From NCBI GenBank assembly GCA_964560325.1, contig CAZLLV010000284.1:1-11665 (forward strand): a stretch of 11,665 nucleotides of DNA, in the 5' to 3' direction. The first letter of the stretch is position 1, and every line of letters begins with the position of its first letter. The position numbers were made by a program, and so were the translations under genes. Below, one piece after another: positions 1-6,765 of the stretch. Source of the DNA: CAZLLV01 sp964560325 (GTDB taxonomy: Bacteria > Acidobacteriota > Thermoanaerobaculia > Multivoradales > DATKCC01). The notes beneath the pieces were generated by a model. It was not told where the DNA came from. It saw only the letters and a list, made by a program, of their open reading frames with translations, and made no database searches.

Positions 1-2
1 TC

Positions 3-1130
3 GACCGGCCGGTGGCGGTGCGGGAGGGTGAGGGGCTCGATCTCGCGGGGCTCGAGCGGTATCTCGCGGAGCGGCTGCCCGGCTTCGCGGGCGAGCTCGA
101 AGTGCTCCAGTTCCCCTCCGGCTACTCCAACCTGACCTACCTGCTCTCCGCCCGCTTCGACGACCCGGCCGGCGGCGCGTCGGCCGTCCGGGAGATGGTG
201 CTGCGCAGACCCCCGTTCGGGTCGCAGGTCCGGACCGCCCACGACATGGGTCGAGAGCACCGCGTGCTCTCGGCCCTCTCGACGCTCTGGGCCAAGGCGC
301 CCGCGCCGCTTCTCCACTGCGACGACCCGAGCGTCCTCGGGGCGCCCTTCTACCTGATGGAGCGGGTGACCGGCGTCATCCTCCGAGCGAAGCCTCCCCG
401 GGGATCGGACGGGCGGCTCGCGCTCGATCCGGCGACGATGGCCGGCCTCTCCCGCTCGTTCGTCGCCACCCTGGCCGAGCTCCACGGCCTCGACTACGAA
501 GCCGCCGGCCTCGGCGACCTCGGGCGGCCGGAGGGCTACGTCGGCCGGCAGGTCCACGGCTGGACGAAGCGCTACCTCGCCGCGAAGACCGACGAGGTGC
601 CCGACGTGGAGACGGCCGCCGCCTGGCTCGCCGAACGGGTCGACGACCACGACCGGGGCCGGGCGGCACTCCTCCACAACGACTTCAAGTACGACAACCT
701 GGTCCTCGACCCGGACGACCTGACCCGCGTGGTCGCGGTCCTCGACTGGGAGATGGCGACGGTCGGCGATCCGCTCATGGACCTCGGCTCCTCGCTCGCC
801 TACTGGATCGACCCGGACGACCCGGAGGAGCTGCGCAGCCCCGCCGTCCCCCACCTGACCGCGCTGCCGGGCAACCTCCGGCGCGGGGAGCTGTTCGCCG
901 CCTACCTGGAGGCGGCCGGCATCGCGCCGGAGGAGGCCGGCGACCCGGTCTTCTACTTCGCCTACGGGCATCTAAAGCTCGCCGGCATCGTGCAGCAGAT
1001 CTACGCGCGCTACCGGCAGGGCGCCACCGCCGACCCCCGCTTCGCCGCCCTCGGCGCGCTGGTGCGGGCCTGCGGCCGCGCGGCCCGCCTGGCGATCGAG
1101 CGCGGCCGGATCGACCGGCTGATCCCCTGA
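3..1130 (+). CDS. APH-fold phosphotransferase, ACAD10/11 N-domain-like (5' end probably outside window)
   Basis: Aminoglycoside-phosphotransferase-fold kinase of the type found next to, or fused to, acyl-CoA dehydrogenases; family members are proposed to phosphorylate hydroxyacyl-CoA or similar small substrates, but the substrate here cannot be read from sequence. Counting from the GTG at 12, a nucleotide-loop-like SGYSNLTYLL lies near residue 36, an LRRPP strand near 65, and the catalytic Brenner motif HNDFKYDN at 222-229 (D224 as base, N229 for metal). The metal-binding DWE at 245-247 leads into TVGDPLMDLG. All key residues are present. The frame stays open to the window's first bases (DRP before the GTG) and no Shine-Dalgarno precedes position 12, so the true start probably lies a few codons upstream. 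Stop at 1128-1130. The family assignment is secure; the substrate is not. Confidence 0.88.
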   Translation, partial: DRPVAVREGEGLDLAGLERYLAERLPGFAGELEVLQFPSGYSNLTYLLSARFDDPAGGASAVREMVLRRPPFGSQVRTAHDMGREHRVLSALSTLWAKAPAPLLHCDDPSVLGAPFYLMERVTGVILRAKPPRGSDGRLALDPATMAGLSRSFVATLAELHGLDYEAAGLGDLGRPEGYVGRQVHGWTKRYLAAKTDEVPDVETAAAWLAERVDDHDRGRAALLHNDFKYDNLVLDPDDLTRVVAVLDWEMATVGDPLMDLGSSLAYWIDPDDPEELRSPAVPHLTALPGNLRRGELFAAYLEAAGIAPEEAGDPVFYFAYGHLKLAGIVQQIYARYRQGATADPRFAALGALVRACGRAARLAIERGRIDRLIP

Positions 1131-1149
1131 CCGGGTTCCGCCCCGAGAC

Positions 1150-1179
1150 TGGACGGCCGATGGTGCTTCGGCATACCAT
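1150..1179 (+). promoter_or_regulatory. Possible sigma-70 promoter for the ELWxxDGT protein gene
   Basis: TGGACG at 1150-1155 matches TTGACA at 4 of 6 positions and TACCAT at 1174-1179 matches TATAAT at 4 of 6, with an 18-base spacer. This predicts a transcript start near 1186 and a leader of about 45 bases before the ATG at 1231. It is the best-spaced pair in this 100-base gap, but both boxes are imperfect, so this is a weak call. Confidence 0.3.
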
Positions 1180-1180
1180 C
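1159..1180. repeat. Imperfect inverted repeat with UUCG tetraloop
   Basis: GATGG and CCATC (outer) and TGC/GCA (inner) pair around a TTCG loop closed by C-G, with a two-base TA bulge on the 3' side. C(UUCG)G loops are unusually stable in RNA. No T-run follows, so it is not a classical intrinsic terminator; it could still help end transcription of the upstream kinase-like gene or act as an operator. It is followed directly by overlapping short palindromes, including TCGTACGA at 1183-1190. Confidence 0.4.
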
Positions 1181-1230
1181 GATCGTACGAAGGCTACTGA
1201 TCCGTTCATCTCGATCGCTTGGAGTCCGTC

Positions 1231-4200
1231 ATGGTTCGTCGCGGCCTATCTCTCGCTCTCTTCTTGGCACTCGTCGCATCCCCCGCTCTGCACGCGGAGC
1301 CGCCTTCGGGTCAACCCCGCCTGATCGCCGACCTGGCCGACGTTCCATACGAGGACGACGTCGAGCTCACGGTCCTCGGCAAGCTCGGCGACCACGCCTA
1401 CTTCACCGAGGTCGTACCCGGCCGCTCGGCGGCCCTCTGGCGCACCGACGGCACCGCTGCCGGTACCGAGCGGGTGGCGGAGCTCGCGGTCTGCGTCGCG
1501 CTCTGCGGCCCCTACTTCTTCGAAACCGCCGTGGCGGGCGGCAAGCTCTACTTCGAGCTGAACCACTACCCCTTCCTCGCGGAGCTCTGGGTCACCGACG
1601 GCACCCGCGAAGGAACGGAACGCCTGCTCCGCTTCCCGGAGCCGGCAGGCGGGATCCGCAACCTCACCGCGGTCGGCGACCGCGTCTGGTTCAGCGGCAC
1701 CGATCCCGACCTGGGCGAAGAGCTCTGGGCCAGCGACGGCACCCGAGAGGGCACCCGCCTGCTCGCCGACCTCTGCCCCGGACCGTGCTCCTCGCACCCG
1801 CAGGAGATCACCCCGTTCGGCGATCGCGTCGCGCTGTCGGCGAGCGACGCGGACCTCGCTCCGTTCGAGCGTCGGTTCGACCTGCGCCTCCTCGACCCGG
1901 TGACCGGCGAGTTGGAGGCGGACGGCCTGTGCGACGGCCCCTGCGGCCGGGCGCAGGAGCTCGCCGTCCACGAGGGCCTCCTCTACTTCCTCGGCTTCGA
2001 CGAAGCCCACGGCGCCGAGCCGTGGGCCTCCGACGGCACCCCGGCGGGGACGCGGCTCCTGATGGACGGACAGCCCGGGCCGACGTCGGGCGGCCTCTAC
2101 TCCTCCTTTGCCGCCGGCGGCACGGTCTACCTCGTGGTCCTCCGGCAGGCGGAGGAGCCGAAGGTCTTCCGGACCGACGGCACGCCGGCCGGCACGGTGC
2201 CGGCGGAGGAGATCCTCGGAGCGCTCCGGGGCCGATTCCTGGAGAGCTTCGCCGAGCCCACGGCGACCGGGCTCGTCTACTTCGCCACCTCCACGGAGGC
2301 GGAGGGGGAGACCCTCTGGGTCTTCGACTCCGCGACCGGCGAGGTGCGGAGCCTGCGGAACGGGATCGATCTTCCCTTCATGTCCTTCGAGTGGGCTGCC
2401 CTGGGCGATGCGATTGTGTTCGGCGCCGACGAGCAGGGGTTCAATGACGAGCCGTGGATCTCCGACGGGACCGCCGCCGGAACCCGCCGGCTGCGCGACA
2501 TCGTCGATACATGGCGCGGCTCCTACCCGCGCGCCTTCACCAGCCTCGGCGAGCGCGTGGTCTTCGTCACCGAGCACGATTACCTGCACCACCACCTCTG
2601 GACGACCGACGGGACGACCGACGGGACCGTCCGGATCCCGCTCGACGTCCACTCGTCGTCCCGCCCGGCCGGCCTCACGCCGTACGCCGGCCGCCTCTGG
2701 TTCACCGCGCGCGGCGACGACGGCGTGCGCGACCTCTGGCGCACGACGGAGTCTGGCGACGGCGCGGAGCGGATCGCACAGGGGCCGTTCCAGCCGGAGC
2801 TCGCCGTCACCGGATCGAAGCTCTTCCTCCGGAACGCCAGCGGCGACCCGATGAGGCTCTCGCTCCCCGACCTGACGCCGGTGCTGCTCGCGGAGACCCA
2901 GCCGGCGCGCGAGTTCACCGCCGGCCCCGGCGGGCTGACCTACTTCACCACCACGGGCCGCGGACTGGAGCTCTGGGCGACCGACGGCACGCCGGCCGGC
3001 ACCCGCCTGGTCGTCGACGTCGACCCGGAGTCGCAGGACCCGTGTACCGGCGAGGACGAGTGTCCGCCGGTGATCGCCGCGGCGGCGTTGCCCATGCCCG
3101 ATCAGCTCACACCGCTCGGGGACCGGCTCTACTTCCGCGCACCCCTACCCGGGACTGCGTTCTTCGCGCTCTGGCGTACCGACGGCACCGCCGGCGGTAC
3201 GGAGAGGGTGGTGGAGATCACGGAGGAGATCGAGCGGATCGTCGCGCTCGACGACCGGCTGCTCATCCACTCGACGCACTCCTCCCCTGTGGAGCACCGG
3301 TTGTGGTCGCTCCGGATCGACGGTGCGGTCGAGACGCTCGCACGCCACGGCAACCGGCCGATCGGCCACCTGACCGCCGGCGCCGGCGTGGCCTGGTACC
3401 TGGTCGAGAGGCCGGGCGGCCTGGTGCTCCACCGCACCGGCGGTACGCCGGGGACGACCGGGCCGGTGGCTCCGCTCGCCGGCGCGAGCGGACTGTCGGA
3501 CGTCGGCGAGACGGCGGCGGTCGGCTCCCGTTTCTACTTCTCGCTCTACACGCCCGATCTCGGCTTCGAGCTCTGGACCTCGGACGGCACCGCGGCCGGA
3601 ACCGGCCCGGTCGCCGACATCCAGCCGGGGCCGGCCGATTCGTACCCGACCGCGCTCACGCCGGCCTTTCCGTACCTGCTCTTCACCGCCGGCGACGGCG
3701 AGACGGGGCGCGAGCCGTGGGTGTCCGACGGCACCGCGGCCGGCACCGCGCGCATCGCCGACCTGGCCGAGGGCCCGGGCTCCTCCGCCCCGCGCGATTT
3801 CGCGATCGTCGGCACCTCGCTCTACTTCGACGGCGACGACGGCACGCGCGGGCGGGAGCTCTGGGCGGTCGACGCCGGCGACGCGGGCGGCGGGCCTCCG
3901 GCCGGGGTGCCGGCCGACGCCACGGCGATCGCCGCCCCCGAGTACCCCGGCTTCCGGTTCTGGGTCCGGATCACCGCGGCCGGGGCGGCCGGCGGCGGAG
4001 GGGCGGTCCAGCCGGCGCGGCGCGAGGCGGAGTGCATCCCGGAGACGGTCTGCGTGAGCGGCGCCCTCCCCGGCCGCTCGGAGCTCTTCCTGCGCATCGT
4101 CGGCCCGAAGCCGAACGGCTTCCTCTGGCCGACCCTGGTCCGCTTCTCGACCTCGCGGATCGACGTCTGGATCGAGCAGGCGGCGACCGGCGTGGTGCGC

Positions 4201-4287
4201 CACTACGTGCTCGACCCGGCGACCCCGGGCAGCTCCTCGCTCGACGGCCTCTTCGACCGCCAGGGCTTCGAGCCGGCCACGGATTGA
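1231..4287 (+). CDS. Secreted ELWxxDGT-repeat protein with C-terminal Cys-containing module
   Basis: Large exported beta-propeller-like protein of unknown function. The ATG at 1231 is chosen because GGAG at 1221-1224 sits 6 bases upstream and the product then opens with a signal peptide (MVRR, hydrophobic LSLALFLALVASPALHA, likely cut after AHA/AEP near residue 22); an in-frame TTG at 1219 is less likely. Eleven canonical (E)(L/P)W-x-x-DGT-x-x-GT motifs have DGT at residues 73, 123, 169, 268, 316, 412, 460, 585, 651, 785 and 833. Neighbouring motifs are 46-50 residues apart, and degenerate copies (for example LWVFDSATG, LWRTTESGDG, LHRTGGTPGTT) fill the longer gaps, giving about 16-17 units. 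Residues about 890-1018 form a separate module with CIPETVC and WPTLVRFSTS. All ten cysteines come in five close pairs, as expected for disulfides outside the cytoplasm. The repeat family is recognised; the role is unknown, perhaps cell-surface or extracellular. Confidence 0.9.
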   Translation: MVRRGLSLALFLALVASPALHAEPPSGQPRLIADLADVPYEDDVELTVLGKLGDHAYFTEVVPGRSAALWRTDGTAAGTERVAELAVCVALCGPYFFETAVAGGKLYFELNHYPFLAELWVTDGTREGTERLLRFPEPAGGIRNLTAVGDRVWFSGTDPDLGEELWASDGTREGTRLLADLCPGPCSSHPQEITPFGDRVALSASDADLAPFERRFDLRLLDPVTGELEADGLCDGPCGRAQELAVHEGLLYFLGFDEAHGAEPWASDGTPAGTRLLMDGQPGPTSGGLYSSFAAGGTVYLVVLRQAEEPKVFRTDGTPAGTVPAEEILGALRGRFLESFAEPTATGLVYFATSTEAEGETLWVFDSATGEVRSLRNGIDLPFMSFEWAALGDAIVFGADEQGFNDEPWISDGTAAGTRRLRDIVDTWRGSYPRAFTSLGERVVFVTEHDYLHHHLWTTDGTTDGTVRIPLDVHSSSRPAGLTPYAGRLWFTARGDDGVRDLWRTTESGDGAERIAQGPFQPELAVTGSKLFLRNASGDPMRLSLPDLTPVLLAETQPAREFTAGPGGLTYFTTTGRGLELWATDGTPAGTRLVVDVDPESQDPCTGEDECPPVIAAAALPMPDQLTPLGDRLYFRAPLPGTAFFALWRTDGTAGGTERVVEITEEIERIVALDDRLLIHSTHSSPVEHRLWSLRIDGAVETLARHGNRPIGHLTAGAGVAWYLVERPGGLVLHRTGGTPGTTGPVAPLAGASGLSDVGETAAVGSRFYFSLYTPDLGFELWTSDGTAAGTGPVADIQPGPADSYPTALTPAFPYLLFTAGDGETGREPWVSDGTAAGTARIADLAEGPGSSAPRDFAIVGTSLYFDGDDGTRGRELWAVDAGDAGGGPPAGVPADATAIAAPEYPGFRFWVRITAAGAAGGGGAVQPARREAECIPETVCVSGALPGRSELFLRIVGPKPNGFLWPTLVRFSTSRIDVWIEQAATGVVRHYVLDPATPGSSSLDGLFDRQGFEPATD

Positions 4288-4342
4288 CACGGCGGGGCTC
4301 CGGGCCGCACCGTAGGAACGGACCGAGCCACGAGAGGAGCCC

Positions 4343-5011
4343 ATGACCGAAGCCCCGTCCGACGCCTACGCCGTCACCCCCCGCACCACCGCGGAGCGGG
4401 TGAAGCACCGCGCCACCTACGACCGGGAGACCGTCCACGCCATCCTCGACGCCGGGCTGGTCTGCCACGTCGCCGTGGCGGTCGACGGGCAGCCGTTCGT
4501 ACTGCCGATGGCCTACGCGCGCGACGGTGAGCGGCTGCTCCTCCACGGCTCGGTCGCGAGCCGGCTGACCGAGGCGCTCGCCGACGGCGCCCCCGCCTGT
4601 GTCACCGTCACCCACCTCGACGGGCTGGTGCTCGCGCGGAGCGGCTTCTCCTCGTCGATGAACTACCGCTCGGTGATGGTCCTCGGGAAGACCCGCGAGA
4701 TCACCGACCCCGAGGAGAAGACGCGGGCGCTCGACCGGATCGCCGACCACCTCGCTCCGGGCCGCGCCGCCGAGCAGCGGCCGGCGTACGACAAGGAGGT
4801 GGCCGCCACCCGGGTGCTCGAGCTGCCCCTCGAGGAGGTCTCGGCGAAGGTGCGCATCGGCCCGCCGCAGGACCTCGAGAAGGACGTGGAGCTGCCGATC
4901 TGGGCCGGCGTCCTGCCGCTCTCGATCGTCGCCGGCGAGCCCGAGCCGGCGCCCGACCTGCCGGAGGGCGTCGAGGTCCCGCCCTCCGTCCGCGACTGGC
5001 GCCGGCGGTAA
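4343..5011 (+). CDS. Pyridoxamine 5'-phosphate oxidase-family flavoprotein (NimA-like)
   Basis: A 222-residue split-barrel FMN-binding protein of the Pyridox_ox_2/NimA-like group, cytoplasmic, with no signal or membrane segment. Family landmarks are the N-terminal helix (about 25-38), the first barrel strands CHVAVAVDGQPFVLPMAY (41-58), the phosphate-side LLLHGSVASRL (66-75), the core strand ACVTVTHLDGLVLARSGF (85-102) and NYRSVMVLGK (107-116). The last is followed by the conserved helix EEKTRALDRIADHLAPGR. These proteins resemble nitroimidazole reductases and PNPOx-like enzymes but many have no assigned substrate; none is claimed here. The ATG at 4343 has GAGGAG at 4334-4339, a short 3-base gap. 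It is 55 bases after the repeat-protein stop, so co-transcription is possible. It converges on the glycosyltransferase gene with only 5 bases between stops and no terminator hairpin. Confidence 0.88.
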   Translation: MTEAPSDAYAVTPRTTAERVKHRATYDRETVHAILDAGLVCHVAVAVDGQPFVLPMAYARDGERLLLHGSVASRLTEALADGAPACVTVTHLDGLVLARSGFSSSMNYRSVMVLGKTREITDPEEKTRALDRIADHLAPGRAAEQRPAYDKEVAATRVLELPLEEVSAKVRIGPPQDLEKDVELPIWAGVLPLSIVAGEPEPAPDLPEGVEVPPSVRDWRRR

Positions 5012-5016
5012 AACCC

Positions 5017-6645
5017 TCACCCCAGCGCGCGCAGGCGCGGCCAGACCTCGGCGAAGTCGACCTTCGGCCGCCGGCAGACCCAGACGTCGAAGTGCTGGTA
5101 GGGCATCGAGTACGGATGCTCGACGCGGCCACCGTGCTCGACCTCTTCGAAGTACCGCTCCAGCGTCTCCCGGTCGTCGTCCATCACGATCAGCACCTCG
5201 CCGGTCGCGCCGCGCAGCCCCCAGTCGTGGTAGCTGAGGTGGCCGGAGAGCGCCTTCGGCAGGCCGAGCTCCGGGCCGAAGAGGTCGATCGCCCCCGCCT
5301 GCCCGTAGTTCTGGCCGAAGATCGCGGCGCGTGCCCGGTCCTTCGGCGGCAGGCCGTGGTAGATCCGCGCCACTTCGCGCGCCATCTCGGGCCAGCCGAA
5401 GCGGTCGGCGTGGATCTGCGGCAGCGGTCCGAGCTCGTGGGTCTCGATGCGCGGCTGGTCGAAGCCGAGCGCGCCGGCGTAGCGCACGTGGGTCTCGGGC
5501 GGCAGAAGGGGGACGAAGAGGGGCGCCAGCACCGCGCCCGAGACGAGCAGCGCCGCCGCGTAGGCGGCCGGTACCCAGCGCCGGACGGAGGCGCTCCGCC
5601 GCCGGGCGAGCCAGCCCTCGAACGCCACGCCGCCGGCGGCGAAGAGCATCGGGTAGGCGGGCGCCGGGTAGTAGATGCGGCCGTCGGTTACGAGCATCTG
5701 GGCGATCACCGCCAGGAAGGCGATCCCGAGCACCCGGTAGCGCCGCCCCTCGCGGCCGAAGAGGAGCCACCCGAGCCCGCCCAGCCAGAGCGGCAGCGCG
5801 AGCGGGTGGTGGGCGAGCACCTGCTGGGCCAGGATCTCGAGCGGACCGAGCGCGACGTTCCGGCCGTTCGCCCGGATGTTGGCGAGCATCTCGAAGTGCG
5901 GGAAGCCGTGGCTCGCCATCCAGATCAGGTTGGGCAGGAAGATCGCGAACGCGACGAGCCCGCCGAGCCAGATCCACCGCTCCCGGAGCGTCCGCCGCCC
6001 TTCCGGCGTGGCGAGGAGCCCGACCACCACGGCGACGCCGAAGAAGGCCATCGAGTGCTTGTTCAAGAGACCGATGCCGGCGAGCGTGCCGAAGCCGAGC
6101 CACCAGCGCCGGTCGCCGCCCTGGAGCACGTACACCACGATCGCGGCGCAGCCGGTCCAGATCAGCGGCTCGATCGAGTTCATCGAGTAGAGGCTGTCGA
6201 TCGCGAGCCGCACCGGCGCGACCAGCACCGCGAGCGCCGCGAACCCCTGGGCGAGGCGGCCGCCGCCGAGCCTGCCGGCGAGCCACGCGGTCAGGACCAT
6301 CAGCGCCGCGCCGGCGAGCGCCGGGACGAGCCGCAGCACCACGAGCGAGTCGCCCAGCGTGGCCGAGAGGAGCGCGGTCAGCGCCGGCAGGAGCGGCGGC
6401 AGGTCGACGTACCCCCACGCCAGGTGCTCCGCGGTCGCGAGGTAGTAGAGCTCGTCGACGAAGTAGCCGTAGCCGAACGCGGTCGCCGAGACGAGGTGGA
6501 GGGCGACCTTGACGGCGCCCAGCCCGAGGGCGATGCCGAGCCCTCCGGCGAGGACCCGCCGACGGGAGGCGGTCCGAGGGACGGAAGCGGTCGCGTCGGC
6601 GGCGCGAGCGACCTCGGCGGGAACGGTCGGAGCGATGGTGTCCAT
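5017..6645 (-). CDS. GT39-family (PMT/ArnT-like) integral-membrane glycosyltransferase
   Basis: A 542-residue polytopic membrane protein of the dolichyl/polyprenyl-phosphate-sugar glycosyltransferase type. It is expected to transfer a sugar from a lipid-phosphate carrier to an acceptor on the outer face of the cytoplasmic membrane; acceptor and sugar cannot be told from sequence. After an Ala/Thr-rich N-terminus and the SRRR positive patch (about 27-30), the first membrane helix (about 32-56) leads to the catalytic-type VDELYY motif (D64, E65), then HLAWGYVDLPPL (74-85). A second acidic loop SMNSIEPLIW has E159, and GLLNKHSM follows near 192-199. About eight to ten hydrophobic segments run to about residue 375, with a soluble periplasmic-type C-terminal domain after that (FGQNYGQAGAIDLFG, YHDWGLRG). 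The ATG at 6645 has no clear Shine-Dalgarno. It diverges from the kinase gene across 119 bases. Confidence 0.9.
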   Translation of the reverse strand: MDTIAPTVPAEVARAADATASVPRTASRRRVLAGGLGIALGLGAVKVALHLVSATAFGYGYFVDELYYLATAEHLAWGYVDLPPLLPALTALLSATLGDSLVVLRLVPALAGAALMVLTAWLAGRLGGGRLAQGFAALAVLVAPVRLAIDSLYSMNSIEPLIWTGCAAIVVYVLQGGDRRWWLGFGTLAGIGLLNKHSMAFFGVAVVVGLLATPEGRRTLRERWIWLGGLVAFAIFLPNLIWMASHGFPHFEMLANIRANGRNVALGPLEILAQQVLAHHPLALPLWLGGLGWLLFGREGRRYRVLGIAFLAVIAQMLVTDGRIYYPAPAYPMLFAAGGVAFEGWLARRRSASVRRWVPAAYAAALLVSGAVLAPLFVPLLPPETHVRYAGALGFDQPRIETHELGPLPQIHADRFGWPEMAREVARIYHGLPPKDRARAAIFGQNYGQAGAIDLFGPELGLPKALSGHLSYHDWGLRGATGEVLIVMDDDRETLERYFEEVEHGGRVEHPYSMPYQHFDVWVCRRPKVDFAEVWPRLRALG

Positions 6646-6689
6646 GGCGTCATCAGAGCGCGGCGAAGCGCCCGCGCGAAGCCGCCGGG

Positions 6690-6738
6690 GACGAGCGGGA
6701 CGGTGGCGGGACGAGCGGCACGGCGGCGGGGCGAACGC
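6690..6738 (+). repeat. 20-bp-phased direct repeats, possible LytTR operator
   Basis: Two adjacent 20-base units (6691-6710 and 6711-6730) agree at 18 of 20 positions. Reading from one base earlier, GACGAGCGG occurs at 6690-6698 and 6710-6718, and a related GGCGAACGC follows at 6730-6738, so three 9-mers sit exactly 20 bases apart. The reverse complement of the first two, CCGCTCGTC, differs at one base from CCGTTCGTC, the site I recall for the LytTR regulator AlgR. LytTR proteins bind 9-bp direct repeats about two helical turns apart. The repeat itself is seen; operator function is inferred from its form and from the LytTR regulator gene directly downstream. Confidence 0.5.
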
Positions 6739-6752
6739 GCGCGGGGCGCTTC

Positions 6753-6765
6753 TATACTGGACCGG
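6753..6765 (+). promoter_or_regulatory. -10 box giving a probably leaderless kinase mRNA
   Basis: TATACT at 6753-6758 matches TATAAT at 5 of 6 positions. The usual start point, 6-8 bases past the box, falls at 6764-6766, on the GTG start codon at 6765. No purine-rich Shine-Dalgarno lies upstream of the GTG. No good -35 box is found at the right distance; that position is taken by the third copy of the phased 9-mer (6730-6738), which suits an activator-dependent promoter. Confidence 0.45.

Noticed and set aside
1219..1230. TTG start 12 bases upstream for the repeat protein
   Set aside because: The GGAG ribosome site lies downstream of that TTG and is well spaced for the ATG at 1231, which also begins a cleaner signal peptide.
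1246..2652. 468-residue antisense open frame opposite the ELWxxDGT gene
   Set aside because: Its repeats mirror the ELWxxDGT codons on the other strand; no start signal or independent fold. The same holds for 3145-4344 (-) and 2454-4346 (+).
3971..6418. 815-residue open frame on the - strand across the flavoprotein and part of the glycosyltransferase gene
   Set aside because: Arg/Pro/Ala-rich composition with no domain; it is the off-frame reading of high-GC genes, and other frames over the same DNA give recognisable families.
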